NCBI GenBank assembly: GCA_008360975.2 | Contig: CM039184.1 | Location: 53,348,797 to 53,412,796, forward strand | From: Lichenostomus cassidix | Lineage: Eukaryota > Chordata > Aves > Passeriformes > Meliphagidae | Length of the DNA: 64,000 nt | Direction of reading: 5' to 3' | Part shown: one piece after another, positions 13,201-26,353 of the stretch | Layout: the number at the start of each line of letters is the position of its first letter | Numbering within the stretch: the first letter of the stretch is position 1 | The notes under the pieces: generated by a model | Database searches by the model: none | What the model was told of the DNA's origin: nothing | Seen by the model: the letters and a program-made list of their open reading frames with translations, nothing else | Made by a program: the position numbers and the translations under genes

Positions 13201-16200
13201 AGAGGAATCATTAATCCACCCCAAACGTCACATTTCAGCAGTCAGAGATTTGCACTGGATGGGTTTCAATATTAAGTCCAATATTCAGCTGCATTCTGGG
13301 ACCAAGTGATGAGTGTTTAACCAATATTTAGCTGCAAGTTTCTCCTTTGTTTTGGTCCAAACTGTCTCAGCACACACTGCCTACTAAACTTGGAAGAAAG
13401 GATGGCAGAATGAGTGCAGCATTATTTTCCCAATCTTTCTTTTTTTGGAGGCAGCAAAGAGATGCAGCTGAAGGGTGCTTTATTCTTCCAGCTACAGCAG
13501 CAACATAAGATGAATGAGATGACAAGTAAGAGTGAGCTGCAGCATAGGAGGATTTCTGCAACAGGAAAACTGACTTGTCTCTCTTCCTTTGCGTCTGTCT
13601 AGTGCTTATCTCCAAGGCAGCACTGCTCACACACACTATGGAAACACAGCAAACACTAAAAAAGAGTGTCCTTCATGCCAATGCTTAGGAGGCAAATCCC
13701 TGTGCAAGTGAAAGAAAGGAAAGAAGTATGATCTCTGCTCCCATCTCTGTTCTCTGCACTCCCACAGTTCACCATCTGGAACATTCACAACAATTCTACT
13801 ATTTCACCTTAATCCATATAGTGGTAAGCTCTTTCTCCCCTCTTGATGCAGACAATTCAGATAAGCCCCACTTTTAGTTAGAGTTATTACTTGGTGGAGT
13901 AGCAAGTTGTAATATCCTCAGGACATTACCCTGAAGAAGGTCATTAACCTTTCTCAAAGCACAAGCTAAATGGATTTATAGAGAGAAGCTATATTTTGGG
14001 GGTTTTCAACCAATCTGTTGTTGCCACAAACTTTCAAAGACTGAAGAACTTCTCTTTCTTAAAGTAGCTCTTGTTTTTTTCCAGCTAAATCCATTGTCTA
14101 ATAAAATATATTGATTTTTTTGCATAAATATTGCCCTTCAGAACACCACCAATATATCAAAACTACCACTACAACAACTGAACATGACAGGTTTGATACT
14201 AAGAAATAATTTTAGGTTCAACTCTGAGGGAGCATTAAACCTATATTTCTGAAGTGCCAATAATATAGCCACAGCATTTCAGACTGCACAAACAAAGACA
14301 GTACAGATCTAAATAGGACAAATTAAGTTCTTTGTGAGCAAAATACATTTCCCCAAAGCACTTTGAGGATGAGCTCCAAATGGTCAAAGCATGGGGCAAG
14401 ATTCCTGCCACTGGCTGACCTGCACAGCCTTGTATCAGAAGATTCCCTAACAGGATGATTAGGACAATAGAGAAAGTGTAATGAGGCCCTCCAGCAGGTC
14501 ATTAAGCAGAAGACACTGGCATTTGAAGTGTGCACCTGATATAAAGAAAAACATTGCTTGAAGGCTCCCAGAAATAAGTGTTTACTTAAGGTGAAGACAA
14601 ACAGGAATTCAATAGCAGCTTTTACAGCTCAAGAACAATGAATCCCATAAATATTTTCCAGTCATTTAATTTAAAAACAAATCCACTTAATCTGTATTCT
14701 CAATTTCTGCATTTGATCTCTGTTCTCACTATTGCAAACAATTTAAATTGGTGGAATAGTCTTAGAAACTGACTTTTAAGCAATTACTACAAAGAGATCA
14801 CTTTAAATGTAAAGTAGTAAATACACAAACTGACAGTAGGCTGAACAGGCGTAACCTAAACAAACAAAGGGGGGGATAGGAAAAGCCATTTGTGTAGTCA
14901 AAACGTATAGGCAATAAGAGTAATGGGTACAGCTGGCTTCTTAAGGTCCATATTCACTTCAGTCACATGCTCCACCAGCTCTTAGTCTCCCCAAAAAATA
15001 CAGAAAACCCACAGCGAGTTTCTGAAATCAGACTTCACAATATAATTCCTCTTTTTCCCACCTCTCCTGTTTCAAAAAAAATAGTGAATCTCTGGCTTCT
15101 TCTAAAACAACTTCAATTACTCAAAGAGAAAATTGCTTCTGTCTTTCCTCTCCAGTCGGGCTCTAACACTCTGAGCCATCCCAGATCTAACCACTCCTAT
15201 CTGGGTCTGCCAACTGGAAGACAAGCCAAGAAGGCATGGTAATATTCCTGTAGTGTCACATCACATATAATCAGAAATGGGAAAGTATAGGTTTAATCAG
15301 AAATCTTAAGTCATAAATATTATTTTCATCTGAAACAGAAAATACATAAGGAAAAAGAACAGCATCAAAAACCTTCCCCACTTTCTGTCCCCTGCTACAG
15401 AGTTAAAGTTTGGCTTTGAGAAAGTAATGAATAGGCCAAGCATCTGGAACTTTAAAATAATTATAGCACTTTATGTACTGAAACATGCAAATTATCCAGC
15501 AGTCAGGAAGCAGCCACCAAACTTCTGAGGCTTTGTGCCCACACACACCCTTTTCTTCCCCTTTAGGTACTTGGTTTGTCCATTTCTCTGTGTTTTCTGG
15601 ATGTGAGGTAGCTGCTGCTCCAGGGGGGCTATCAAGTATCTAGGAAGCCTTTGACAAAAGGCCATTCTGCATCTTCAGGCCAGCCCTGCAATGTGTGCAC
15701 AGTCACTGCAAGCATGTTGAGGGCCAGCAATTGTTTTTATCCAGAGGAAGTAAACATAAAAATCAAACCTCTCACCAATCTGTTGTGAGGATGCATCAGG
15801 TCCATATTTCAGATGTGCTCAGAGCAACAGCAGCATATGACCAGATGACTCAGTTTCACTATCAGGAAACTTTTCCTGACTGAAGCCCAGATTTTCAGAG
15901 CTGCCTTCCTGGTGTGCAGAACCTCTCACAGACACATGAACCATCCAGTTAGCCCTGGATGGTTTTTTTCTCACATATTCTCACTGTGCTCATCAGAATT
16001 ACATTAAAAAGAAGGTTCAGCTTGTTCTTTCACCAAAAAGCAATTCTACTTGATAGAAAGATATGAAGCATGACTACTAAATGAGTTGCTGTGAGCTGAG
16101 GCAGGGTGTAGATCTACAGCACACACTCAGCATTTCAGAGAAGCTGCCCTTGAGCATGCCCTGCTCACAAGGTGCTGTGGTACTCTCACTGCAGGGTGGC

Positions 16201-17084
16201 TGCTGCATCTGTGCTGTGAGTCCTGTGGGAATGAACTCACCAGCCTGTATCTTATTTTTATGAATCCAAACACTTACACTGTTGTGCCATATCTTGTTTG
16301 TGGATCCATCCATCCAGATTTTTAAAGGAACTTAGGCCTTAACTTAGCTGATAAATGTTTATTGAATTGACACGAGGAAAGATTATGTTAAGTCACTACT
16401 TATACTGCAAGGATGACTGTCCAGATTTTCTTCTTTAATTATGTGGTACAGTACAGGACCTTTAAAGCACAGCCCCACTTGCCTATGTGAACTTTTTGAG
16501 ATACCCAGAGCAAAACTAACAGCAGATTGCCTTATTAGCCTGTAGAAGCAGTACTGGGCAGGTGTTGGGAGCAACCAACAAGGTGTGCTTTATTTTAATT
16601 CACATTTTTTGAGATAGATAAGAAACTTCAGCTAGATGTTTAAAAAAAGTCATTACATACTTGGCGTTACGTTAGTATTATCAGCATTTGCCTACAACAG
16701 TTTGCAAATAAACCTTTCATTATGTCCAGCATGATTTACAGATACACCCCTTCAAACAGAAACCCTGTGCTAATTTTAAGACAAATCCTTTCTTATGTCC
16801 ATATCAGATTTACAATTAGTTTTGTTCAAACAAAAATGTATGACGCAGATTTCCATTTGCATTCTGCCAGGAACTTCTATTTTTAGATTCAGGTCAGCTT
16901 TATACTCCTTTAATATGCCTACAACTCCTATACAGCAAATGGTGCACCAAAGCAAGTTTATCTAACATTCTGTTAGATAAAAAAAAAGTCTGCAGAATTG
17001 CTGACAAAATTGTACCAACATTGATAAGAACAGCAAGGTGTTTGGACCTCCTGCTTGATGGAAGTCTTCCAAAGGAAATTACTA

Positions 17085-17142
17085 CTTTTTTCTCTTTTCT
17101 TTCTCTTTCTTTTAATTTTTTTTTGTTTTTTTTTTTTTTAAT
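17085..17142. repeat. Pyrimidine-rich low-complexity tract
   Basis: An interrupted CTTTCT-type tract is followed by nearly pure T with one G interruption. This is simple low-complexity sequence in intergenic DNA. Confidence 0.8.
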
Positions 17143-19324
17143 GTGGAAATAAACTAGAAAAAGAAGTAGCTCTGTGGGGACACTCCATACTGGAACCACA
17201 TTGCGCTGACACAAAATGTCCTCTTGAATCTTTCAAGTTGGGGCTGCTCCACAAGTCTTCACTGGCTCACACTGTCAGGGCACAAGATTTTATGTTATCA
17301 GCTCTGCCCAGCCTTGTCTCCACCTACATCTCTCCCACTTCCTCTCACACTCACCCCCACACTCCCCACTCTGCCCAAATTACTCATGACTGGTCCTTTT
17401 GGATTTTTTATCCACTCCCAAATGTGAACTTTCTTATATCCCACCCTCACTAATAGAAACAACCTCTCAGCCAAATATTTTCCCTCCGTCAAGGACACTC
17501 AAAAAACTCCTGTTGTGGAAAGCACTCCACTGTTAATAATTATGGGAATATGTAGAAAACATGAAGTGACAGGTACCCTACTTTGGGCCTGATCCCTTGT
17601 CTGGCACATGTTTGGTTAAATACAGACAATATAGATAAATATTTTGTTAGCTAAAGGAAAAGCAAAACCAAGAAAACTATTTGAGTACTTTCTTTTTTCC
17701 CAAGTGACAAAGTGACAAAACTGGGTTTTGCTTTTCAATAGAAGTGAAAACTTGGAACATATTTGATACTTACACTGGTTTTTTTTCCTCTTCCCTATCA
17801 AAATATCAAGTCAAATAGAATTTTCTTGATTAGAAAAACAGCTTGTTCAATTTACCTTGTCTTTGTGACAGCCTGTGGCTTGTAATTTCTGAAATAATGA
17901 CACCTTAAAAGCATGGATACACCATATGAGAGAAACATGCCTTTACTACTCCTCTTCACGTGAGAAAACTTACAATTCAAAGTGTGGAAACACAGACAAA
18001 AAGGACTTGATGTACTAATTCCAGTCTCCAGAAGGCCTCTGCAGCACAGGTGATGATGGTGCAACTCAAATGTGTGTTTCAGGGATCTGTAGCATTCCTT
18101 GCTGCAAGCTTCTGGGAAAGAAGCAACGTTTTCTGGTAAGAAGTTTTTCTTCTATTAACTAAATGATTCTGAGTTATTTGAAACTATAAATATTTGTCCA
18201 AATGTTTACATGACTGAGAAATATTAAGCAAATTCCATCCAAACAATGAAGCAATTTCCAGCAATGTGTAACAAAAATAGTGCCTCCCTTATATTTTTAC
18301 TTCAGTAAATGTCTAAAAGTAATCCCATAATCAGGAATCACAAGGAGAAATGAAAGACACTGGGAGGATAGCAACATTTGGAACAAAAACTCTTTTACCA
18401 TGATGTAGATAATATGTGTAGGAAGAGAGACTGTACTCAGTTTCATTTCTCAGGGATGTTCTCACTTATCTAATCTTCTCAAAGCTTCCAAATTATTTCT
18501 TGCTTTAAAGAAAAACAAAACTATTTTTAAAGAATTGCTGAGCTCTGGATAAATATTTTTAAATAACACTTGGAAAGCCTACTAGAATGAAAACACCTTT
18601 TTGTCACCTGCTGCTTAGTCTTACTGGCAATATTAAATATTTCCCATTTTATCTAAAACACTTCCATAAACTGAGAAAGCAAGATCCTGCAAATGATTAT
18701 ACCTAAACTAATCCACAATACTGATCTAATATGATGTTCTTTGAAAACAAAAATGCAGTCTTGCTTACATTAACTACCAGCTCTTTCAAAATCATCTATT
18801 GTAGAATTGCAAGGGTTTAAAATAAAACATTAGATTTACAGCTTTATCAATGATGCAATTATATAAGCATGTCTTTACTATTACATGGATTAGAATTGGA
18901 GATCATGAATATAGAGTATGCAGAAAAAGATCAGAACCAAAAGTTTAAGTTAACTAGGGAACATATTAGATTAAAAAAATACCATTCAATTATTTTTGTC
19001 ATATAATATTTTCTCCGTTTTCTACAGAATTAGTGAACAAAGCTGTCACCCATGCAGCTTACGCAGGCATCTGCAAGAGTATTTTTTTTAGTCAGTGCCT
19101 GAAATTTTTGCTGGCTACCCAGGACTAATATATTCCTTCACATATCAAAACAGACCTCTGGCTATCATGAAGCTACAGAACCTTACATTAGCCCCACACT
19201 TTCTGCAGGCTTTTAAATATGTAGGAGGAGTATGAGAATTTAAATGTTAAACAAAAAAAATCACAGTCCAGGATGTACTATATTAACAATCATGAAGTGT
19301 GGTACTTAGAAATATTACCAAGTT

Positions 19325-19530
19325 CTTTTCTGTGAGGGTGGTGAGGCACTGGAACAGGTTGGCCAGAGAAGCTGTGGATGCTCCATCCCTGAAAGTGTTC
19401 AAGGCCAGGTTGGACTGGGCTCTGAGCAACCTGATCTAGTGGAAGGTGTTCCTGCTTACAGTGGGGATTGGAACCAGATGATCTTTAAGGCCCCTTCCAA
19501 CCCAAACTATTTTGTCATTCTACGATTTCT
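19325..19530 (+). mobile_element. CR1 LINE 3' fragment
   Basis: About 200 bp of CR1 3' sequence in sense orientation. Recognisable blocks in order are GGTGAGGCACTGGAACAGG, GTTGGCCAGAGAAGCTGTGG, CTCCATCCCTG, GTTCAAGGCCAGGTTGGA, the GATGATCTTTAAGG segment and CCTTCCAACCCAAAC. It ends at TCATTCTACGATT, a mutated copy of the CR1 terminal octamers. It is truncated at its 5' end, as most avian CR1 copies are. Confidence 0.93.
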
Positions 19531-20770
19531 GTAAATAACTATGAAGTTTAACATAGGACTAAATAAGAATAAGATCTGCACAGTGTAAGCAGTTTCCAAA
19601 TATTTGACAGACAAAAGCAATCCAGTGCTCTGATTGCAGAAACCTGTTCAGGATCTCCACCACTGCTGTTTCCCTACGGCCAAGTCCCAGGACACAGGAG
19701 AAGGCCAATTCCCACTTCATATTAAGAGCTGGTTTGAGAGAGAATTTCACCACAGAAAATCTGCTATATCAAAGCAGCAGTTGGAAAAATAAAAGACAAG
19801 GAGGGTAATGCATGGCACAATGCATGTCCTGCCAGTTGTTTCTCATCCTGCAAAACTTACAATCATAATTCCTCACCTCCCTGTATTGCAGAGTGGTGGG
19901 ATTTTTCCAATGTTGTTGAAGTGCTGACACACAAGGCTAGTAACTCAAACTGGTTTTGGCAAAGAGATTGATAAAACTCTCTTGGAAGACAGAGCTTCAG
20001 GAAACAACCCCAACAGCCATCACTTCCCAGTGCTGACATCTTAGTGACATGATACTATGCTGAAGCTTTAGTTTACTGCCCAGTTTTGCACATTCTTGAG
20101 AATCTAAGTTGAGCATAGAATCTAAATTGAGCAATTGTTTACCACAACTTTTAAAGCAAAGTCAGCAGAATAGTTTTGGTGAGCGAAGGTACCTGGAGCA
20201 GCTTATGCTGAATTGAAAGTGGTTTAAGCAATACTAACTTTACAATAGATCAGCTAAGGAAAAGTAAGAAAATCCATTCCAGAAGTGACAGTAACAAAGA
20301 AGAAGGCAATAATGAAAGGCTTGGAAAAATAATGTAGTTGCCAAAGTGAGGAGTCTTCAGTGAGGAGTCAGGGAAAAATGCTATCCCCTTAAAGCACCAA
20401 TGGTGCTCTGCGTAGCACCTAGAAGTCTCTTGTTCATCTCCTCCCTCAGTCCAGTCATACTTAATTTATGAGACAGTCGCAGCAGTTTGCCATAAAATGC
20501 CCCCAAATACTTTTTAAGGGTTGTTAAAGCTTTGAACTTCATCACCTATCTTATAGTACCTTTGAAAATGAAGTCATGAAACTACCTGATAAAACACATA
20601 TGCTATAAATCCATAAACCTACATCACAAATAAAACTATAATGGCCAATAAAAAGTCATTTGGGTTTAAAAAAAGAAAACAAACCAGAAGACAACAAATT
20701 ACACACTAAAAACATCCCTCCCCTCCAACATTCACAAAACAGCTCCCATAAAGTTCACTTGCTCCCATTT

Positions 20771-20870
20771 ACCTGATCTAGTAGATGTCCCTGCCCACGG
20801 CAGGGGGGTAGAACTAGATGATCTTTGAGGTCCCTCCAACCCAAACTCTTCCATGATTCTGTGATTCTGT
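20771..20870 (+). mobile_element. CR1 LINE 3' terminal fragment
   Basis: About 100 bp of the CR1 3' end in sense orientation: ACCTGATCTAGTAGATGTCC, AACTAGATGATCTTTGAGG, CCCTCCAACCCAAAC, then CATGATTCTGTGATTCTG at the end. It retains the tandem terminal octamers but is heavily 5'-truncated. Confidence 0.92.
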
Positions 20871-23800
20871 ACTTCAAGAATCCTAAGATGTTCCAAACAA
20901 GATGACATCAAAATGTAACAAAAAATATTGTCATAACTGGTGATACTCAAAACAGGACATAAACTTGGACCTTGCTGAACACCCATCAAGTGCTGATTTT
21001 GCAAAAGTCAAGCCAATTTGTTCTGAATTTGCATGGTTTCCTTGGACTCCTTTGGAAGGGAGGCAAGAATAAAACCTTAAATCTTTCTCTGATGTAAACT
21101 CAATACCTTGTTTTAAAATATCATCACTTGAATACAAATTTTGGTTATCTCCCCAAGGCATAAAATGTGCACAAAGAGAAATATAAGGCCAGTCTCAAGC
21201 TGTTGAAGGATCCCAGTCTGAGAGATAATTGCGAACACTGGAGACAGGTTTCTGTTAAAAGCTTTTGCAGATATGTGCAGGTGAGCTACTTTGTTCACTA
21301 AGTCACCTGCAGCTTTTCACATGAACAAAATATTACACTCAGAAATAGCCTGAGGATATAAGGGTTCCCTTGTGAGTTCAGGCTGTCACCAGCATAGCTT
21401 TGGAGCTGCAGGGCAGAGCACAACACTTCACCCACAGACACAGCAAAGTCCCACCCATGAACCAGAAAACAGGAACAGAAGAAACATTGGCTCAAGGAAG
21501 CTGTTCAACTGAAACAGACTTCACCTTGCACAACTTGAATATGACCTAATAAGAGAGCAATGTCACCTCCAGCCAGATCTGACTGCACTCAAAACTATTC
21601 TTCCCCTCTGCAATACTCTCTGTATATACTTTGTGTGGTAGAAAGAGGAGGCATCCACAGCAAACTGAGTTAGTGCTGCTGGTGTTTTACTGAAAGTGGC
21701 TCACCAAAGATTGGATAATCCCAATCTAAGAAGTCAAATTCAACTCAGATCACAAACTCAACACAGCAATAGCTGTGCTGCATGTACTGTTGCTTTGAGT
21801 ACACGCCTGTTAGCACATCTGAGAGATGTTATGGAATAAAAAGTAATGCAATCTCTAATACAAGCAGAGAAACTGAATGTTTGGGTGTGTTACAGGATCT
21901 TAAATCTGAAAGTCTCTGGTTGTGACACAGGAAAGGAAAAACAGTCAATGGAAAATGGAAGGTGTAAATTTCACTTACATTTGTTTGGGACACTCTCCCC
22001 TCCCTGCACCTATAATTAGCAGGGATACACTTGCTTTGATGTTCTGCCTTGGTTCACTTTGAGGCAACTCAATTCCAACATAGCTACAGAGACTTTGGCA
22101 CAGCTTAACTTTAAGAGACAGCTTCTGCAATTAAGAGTTACTGCTAGATTTATTCTGCAAAGTGTGCAATTGGCACTTTCACTGATGCACTTCATTTCAA
22201 CAAATTGTAAACATTTTTCTTGTGTTTATTTACCACTCTTCTTTGAGTGTAAAAACATCCAGATTTCTCCTGTTAATGACAGGAAGTGAATCAGGTGAGC
22301 ATGTTTACTGACATTTTCTAAGATGTAGATTTTATTAGCAGCTCAGTATTAAGCTAGGAGGGAGGGGAGGAGGGAAGCAGTCTCCCCTTGTTGGGAGAAC
22401 TCCTTTGACCAGGACTTTAGAACCAAAGGCTAACCCTGATGGGTTTTGCTGGGTTAAGGACAGGGTGGCACAGGACTTTGGCTACGGCTGAGATTGTGCC
22501 AATCAAACATCAATATACTCGACCATGACAGATAAGGCTGTTCCTTCCCTCAATACTGAGCAATCAACGTTCAGGTCAAGGAAATACCAGTAATCTACAA
22601 AGATAAAATGCACTGGAGAGACAGGAAAGAGGGGACAGATTGTCTCTTCACTCTCTTCTGGCTGCAATTTCTATCGCTTGCCTGAAAATCAAGCCAACTC
22701 ACTCTCAGTGTCATGCAGGGACATCAGCTATGATGTTGTCAGCGAGAACAGGCTCACTCTGGGAGGTAGAGCTCCTAGGGGGAGCTGTCGGAACTGAGCC
22801 TGATAAGATTCTTTATCCTCTAGGTTAAGTGTGAGTACTACATAAAAGCAGAAGCAGGCATGGTTACATAACTGCAGAGCTGTGAGGCTGCCAGCTGGGA
22901 GCAGAAGCCATAATACCCCTTGTGGGCAGAATGCCATGGGACACTTACATTCCATTGTAATTTCCTCCAACCCTGGACGTCACTGGCACCAATGATCTAC
23001 AGGCTGATTTCCTTGCAGCAGCATTACCTAACCTAAAGGAACAGTTAAATGCCTTCTATTCACCTACCAGTGGCATTTCTTCTCTCCAACTTACAGAGGT
23101 GGTATGTCGTTTTGGCTTTTTTCTTGGAACTCCTCCACAGGGCTTTCTCCCTCAAGATCCCTATGTCATTTTGCTTCTCTCTTGTTCTTCTTAGTGCTTT
23201 ACAATTATAAAGGGATCCATGATGAAGTCTTCTTTCTTAGCTCCTTAGCCTGCTACCATAACTCCATGGCACAAGCTAAGCCAGCTCTTCCCCTAAACCA
23301 GCTTGTCAAGCAAGAAATTAGATTCCAGCCACAGCTCCAAGGGCAACAGATAGTTCCAGGTAGCACAAGAAACCTCTGATGTAATGGCAGTAGATAACAA
23401 GACATATGAACCAATTCTGACTACAAATATTAAACACAGGCTACAAACCTACTAAGGAATTTCTGTACTGACAGAGGTGATTTTCCCATTTTGTCAAGGT
23501 TTTACATATGGACTCAAGTCTTTTGAGCAGGTTTTTCAAAGTCAAGGAGCATTAGGTGTAGCTATTGTTACAAAGCTACACATCCCTTGTCTCCTCTGCA
23601 AAAATAAATCTATAATCATAAAGAAAACTTTTGTTCACTATCGCTCTACATCCATCTCCTGTCTCTTAGAGCAGCTAAAGTGGCTGTTTATGAAGGAAGG
23701 TGCAAATGTGCCATGAAATCCATGTAGGTGGGAGGCAAAGGTAACACAGCATATCCAGGTTGTGAAGCAAAACAGCACCAGCTGGTGAGAGACCAAAGCA

Positions 23801-25640
23801 CACACCTGGCAATGGGGCAAGCCTTGAAATCAGAGACCAGGCAGAAAAGGGATGGGAAATACACAGGTAAACAGCAGAAAATAAAAGTTGCCCAAGATAT
23901 TTTTAAAAAAATGGTAATGCCAAATACAAAACATGTAGATATTAAAAGAGGCAGCAGCAAATATTTCTTAGCGACCTAAAGATTTGTATTAGTGAGTGGA
24001 TTGTGTGCATGCTTGCTGAGAATATAAAGGTTTTTTTACTACAAAACTATTAGTAAATTATGATAACTCCCCACAGAAAAAGGTTGACTAAGCCTTTGGT
24101 TACTATAAAAAAAAAGGTAAGAGATGCAAATGGCAAGTGAGAAACCACCACACACAGACACTACTAAAAATCCTAAAATATTTATAGGTCCAGTACTTCT
24201 TATCATCCTTTTGAGAACAGATGCATAAACACTTTACTGACATATTTATTATTACAGAAATCTGGCAGCAAAATAAATTTTAAAAAAGCTTGTCAGAAGG
24301 AATCAGCAATGCATTCAGAAGCACTGACCACTGGTGTGCATGTACCATGTCACTGTGAAATGTAGAATGTGCACATGCACTTATCCAAGCCAGACACAAA
24401 GCTCCCACTGACTCAAGTTAATCCAAGACTGGACTAGAAAGGTGGACAGAATAACCTTAGGGAGATTCTGAAAGACATGCCCCTGTGACAGGGCACACAT
24501 CAGGACAGATCAGATTTCCATACGTCCATGGATTAAAACTACTTAGCACAAAGCACAGAACAATTATTTCTAAGCCCTCCATGTGACAATTCTAAGTTAA
24601 ATAAGAAGCAAAAGTTCCCTGGAAGAACACAAGGCCAGGTTTAAGCTGAGTGAGCTGTTATAGCAGCAATTTCTCAGTAAGAGTTAACTGCTCCACACAG
24701 AAGATCACAGCACTTCTGGATGGGCATTTCTGCCCCTCCTGTCCTACAGCTTCACTGTGCCTTCAGCCATGACCATCTGTTGGATGAGAATGATGAACAG
24801 CAAGCAGCTTTCAAGGAGGTTGTTAGGAAAGGGAAAAAGTTGCTCTCTTTCAAACCTGAAAGCTTGTTTTACCAGAGTCTCCCCCAAATAGTTCACAACA
24901 TTCAGAAGGTGTATTTCAGAACAAGAGGATAAGTCTAGTTTTTGAATTTTGCAGCGCCAAATAGCAACATCAAAAGACTTCTTTTTAAAGCACAGAAGGG
25001 AAACTTGGTCCTCTTCACAAATACAAGGTAAACTCACTGTTCTGAAGGAAGATCATGCATTCAGCAGCATAGTTCATTCAAATGAACTGAGTTTTAAGTC
25101 CATTAAGAATGACAGCTAGTAGGGAAGAAAAAAAATTTTAGACTTCTAAATGCTGCCTCTGGTTTCTACTGCTTAGCACTACATCATGCCTACAGTAATA
25201 GATAAATTGCAATCAACATGATAATGCTGAGGGCTATGTGTGGCATACAATGCCAAATCAGAATAAAAAAATTACTCTCTGCTGCAATTTTTCATTACAA
25301 AAAATTCCAGACCAAGAAGACAGACTTTCAGGAATTCACAGAAACTAGGCAGGCTGAGACACACAAATGTTTGACAAATTATGCACATATTTGACAAATC
25401 ATTCACATGCAAACACACACATTGCACTGAGAACTAAAGAACTGCACAGATTGAAATGCTGAGTTACCAAGGACAAATGGTATCCAAAGAGCTTCTAAAG
25501 CTATGTATTTAATTAACAATTGCTAAATTTTGCTGTGTAACTAGTCTTACACTGATTTGCAGTCTTAGGTTTTGGTTCTACAGGAAGCTTTCATACCCAT
25601 TACTAGAATACAAAGTCTGAGAAGGAAAGAATTAAGTCCC
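20871..25640. other. Intergenic DNA downstream of ANAPC4
   Basis: No gene recognised. Frames are short and unconvincing. The stretch 22,330-22,900 is less AT-rich than its surroundings and was examined as a possible LTR, but no terminal repeats or retroviral motifs were found. A 20-bp-period tandem with a TTTGACAAAT core sits at about 25,370-25,408. Confidence 0.5.
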
Positions 25641-25665
25641 AAGTTTTGTTGGTTTTATATACAAC

Positions 25666-25671
25666 TTTATT
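25666..25671 (-). terminator. Candidate ANAPC4 polyadenylation signal (distal)
   Basis: TTTATT on the plus strand is AATAAA in the ANAPC4 sense, about 470 nt beyond the stop codon. Cleavage would fall about 10-30 nt lower. A nearer candidate lies at 25,783-25,788, and sequence alone cannot say which is used. Confidence 0.4.
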
Positions 25672-25782
25672 TTATCTTTATAACAGTACTCAGGACTGGA
25701 CAGCCTAACTACAAAACCCTCCATTGGTAGTTCTTTTTTTTCTCACCTAAAAAAAAAGGCAAATAGAAAAGCTTTCAAGGCT

Positions 25783-25788
25783 TTTATT
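25783..25788 (-). terminator. Candidate ANAPC4 polyadenylation signal (proximal)
   Basis: An AATAAA hexamer in the ANAPC4 sense, about 350 nt past the stop codon. It would give a short 3' UTR that still contains the 26-bp palindrome at 25,978-26,003. Confidence 0.45.
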
Positions 25789-25940
25789 GATACCAAGCCA
25801 TGCCCCAGTCAAAAAGAGTCCATAAAGGTAGTCTTAGCTAAGAAGCAATACAGAATTCCAATTCAATTCAGCTGCTTGAGGACATACAGGATCCATCATC
25901 TCAGCAGCCTGAAATCAGATGGCTTTCCAACTAGTTAGAT

Positions 25941-26107
25941 GACCTCTCAAATGTATCACTCCAGGTCACCCCAATCACAGGGACTGTATTAATACAGTCC
26001 CTGCCCATTATAGCAGCCAGGGTGAATTTGAACTTGCTTTTAATATTTTCTGTTCGTTCTTCAATACGCAAATTCTTCGTGCCATTTAAGAAGTATTTAC
26101 AGTCAGT
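25941..26107. repeat. 3' UTR copy of a segment duplicated in ANAPC4 intron 26
   Basis: This stretch in the ANAPC4 3' UTR aligns with 27,208-27,368 in ANAPC4 intron 26. Shared blocks in order include ACAGGGACTGTAT, AGCAGCCAGG, AATTTGA and TTAATATTTTCTGTTC. Both copies are in direct orientation, about 1.26 kb apart and clearly diverged. I recognise no transposon family. Confidence 0.75.
25978..26003. repeat. 26-bp perfect palindrome in ANAPC4 3' UTR
   Basis: The left half CAGGGACTGTATT is followed directly by its exact reverse complement AATACAGTCCCTG, with no spacer. It is transcribed as part of the ANAPC4 3' UTR, about 135 nt after the stop. The paralogous intron copy at about 27,239-27,264 matches in 10 of 13 paired positions, so a palindrome was probably present in the common ancestor of the two copies. 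Confidence 0.9.
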
Positions 26108-26137
26108 CTTGTCACATTACTGTTGTCAAAGCCTATG

Positions 26138-26353
26138 TCAAGGATCCAGACTTGTCTCCTGCTCTTCAGTTTCATCAGGCAGTTCTTCAGCAGATGCATC
26201 ACACACATTGTCCTGGCCATCTGCAGGCTGATTCAGCTCATCACGTTCCCCAGCTGCAATCTGAGTTGTTTCTTCTTCTTCTTCTTCCTCAACTTCCCCA
26301 TCATCCTCAACATCCATCTCAAACACCCTGACGTGACGGAGGTTTGAACTGAG
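26138..26353 (-). CDS. ANAPC4: ANAPC4 last coding exon with acidic tail
   Basis: Encodes residues 729-799, beginning LSSNLRHVRVFEMD, a conserved ANAPC4 C-terminal signature. It continues into an acidic tail with seven consecutive Glu (about residues 750-756, one GAG and six GAA codons) and ends ETSLDP before the stop. Human ANAPC4 also ends in an acidic, poorly ordered tail. The GAA run is a coding microsatellite and could vary in length. The downstream region is 3' UTR to a candidate poly(A) signal near 25.78 or 25.67 kb. Confidence 0.95.
   Translation of the reverse strand, partial: LSSNLRHVRVFEMDVEDDGEVEEEEEEETTQIAAGERDELNQPADGQDNVCDASAEELPDETEEQETSLDP

Larger units (their letters stand above)
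9873..19324. other. Intergenic DNA, no gene recognised
   Basis: No spliceable or long open frame with a recognisable product is present. Notable subregions, listed separately, are a purine-rich tract (about 10.63-11.22 kb), a TAAT-rich interval (about 12.66-13.20 kb) and a pyrimidine tract (about 17.08-17.14 kb). Remaining open frames are short and random-looking. Confidence 0.55.

Noticed and set aside
22330..22900. Possible solo LTR
   Set aside because: No terminal TG...CA boundaries with matching target-site duplication, no TATA/poly(A) arrangement and no retroviral coding remnants could be identified.
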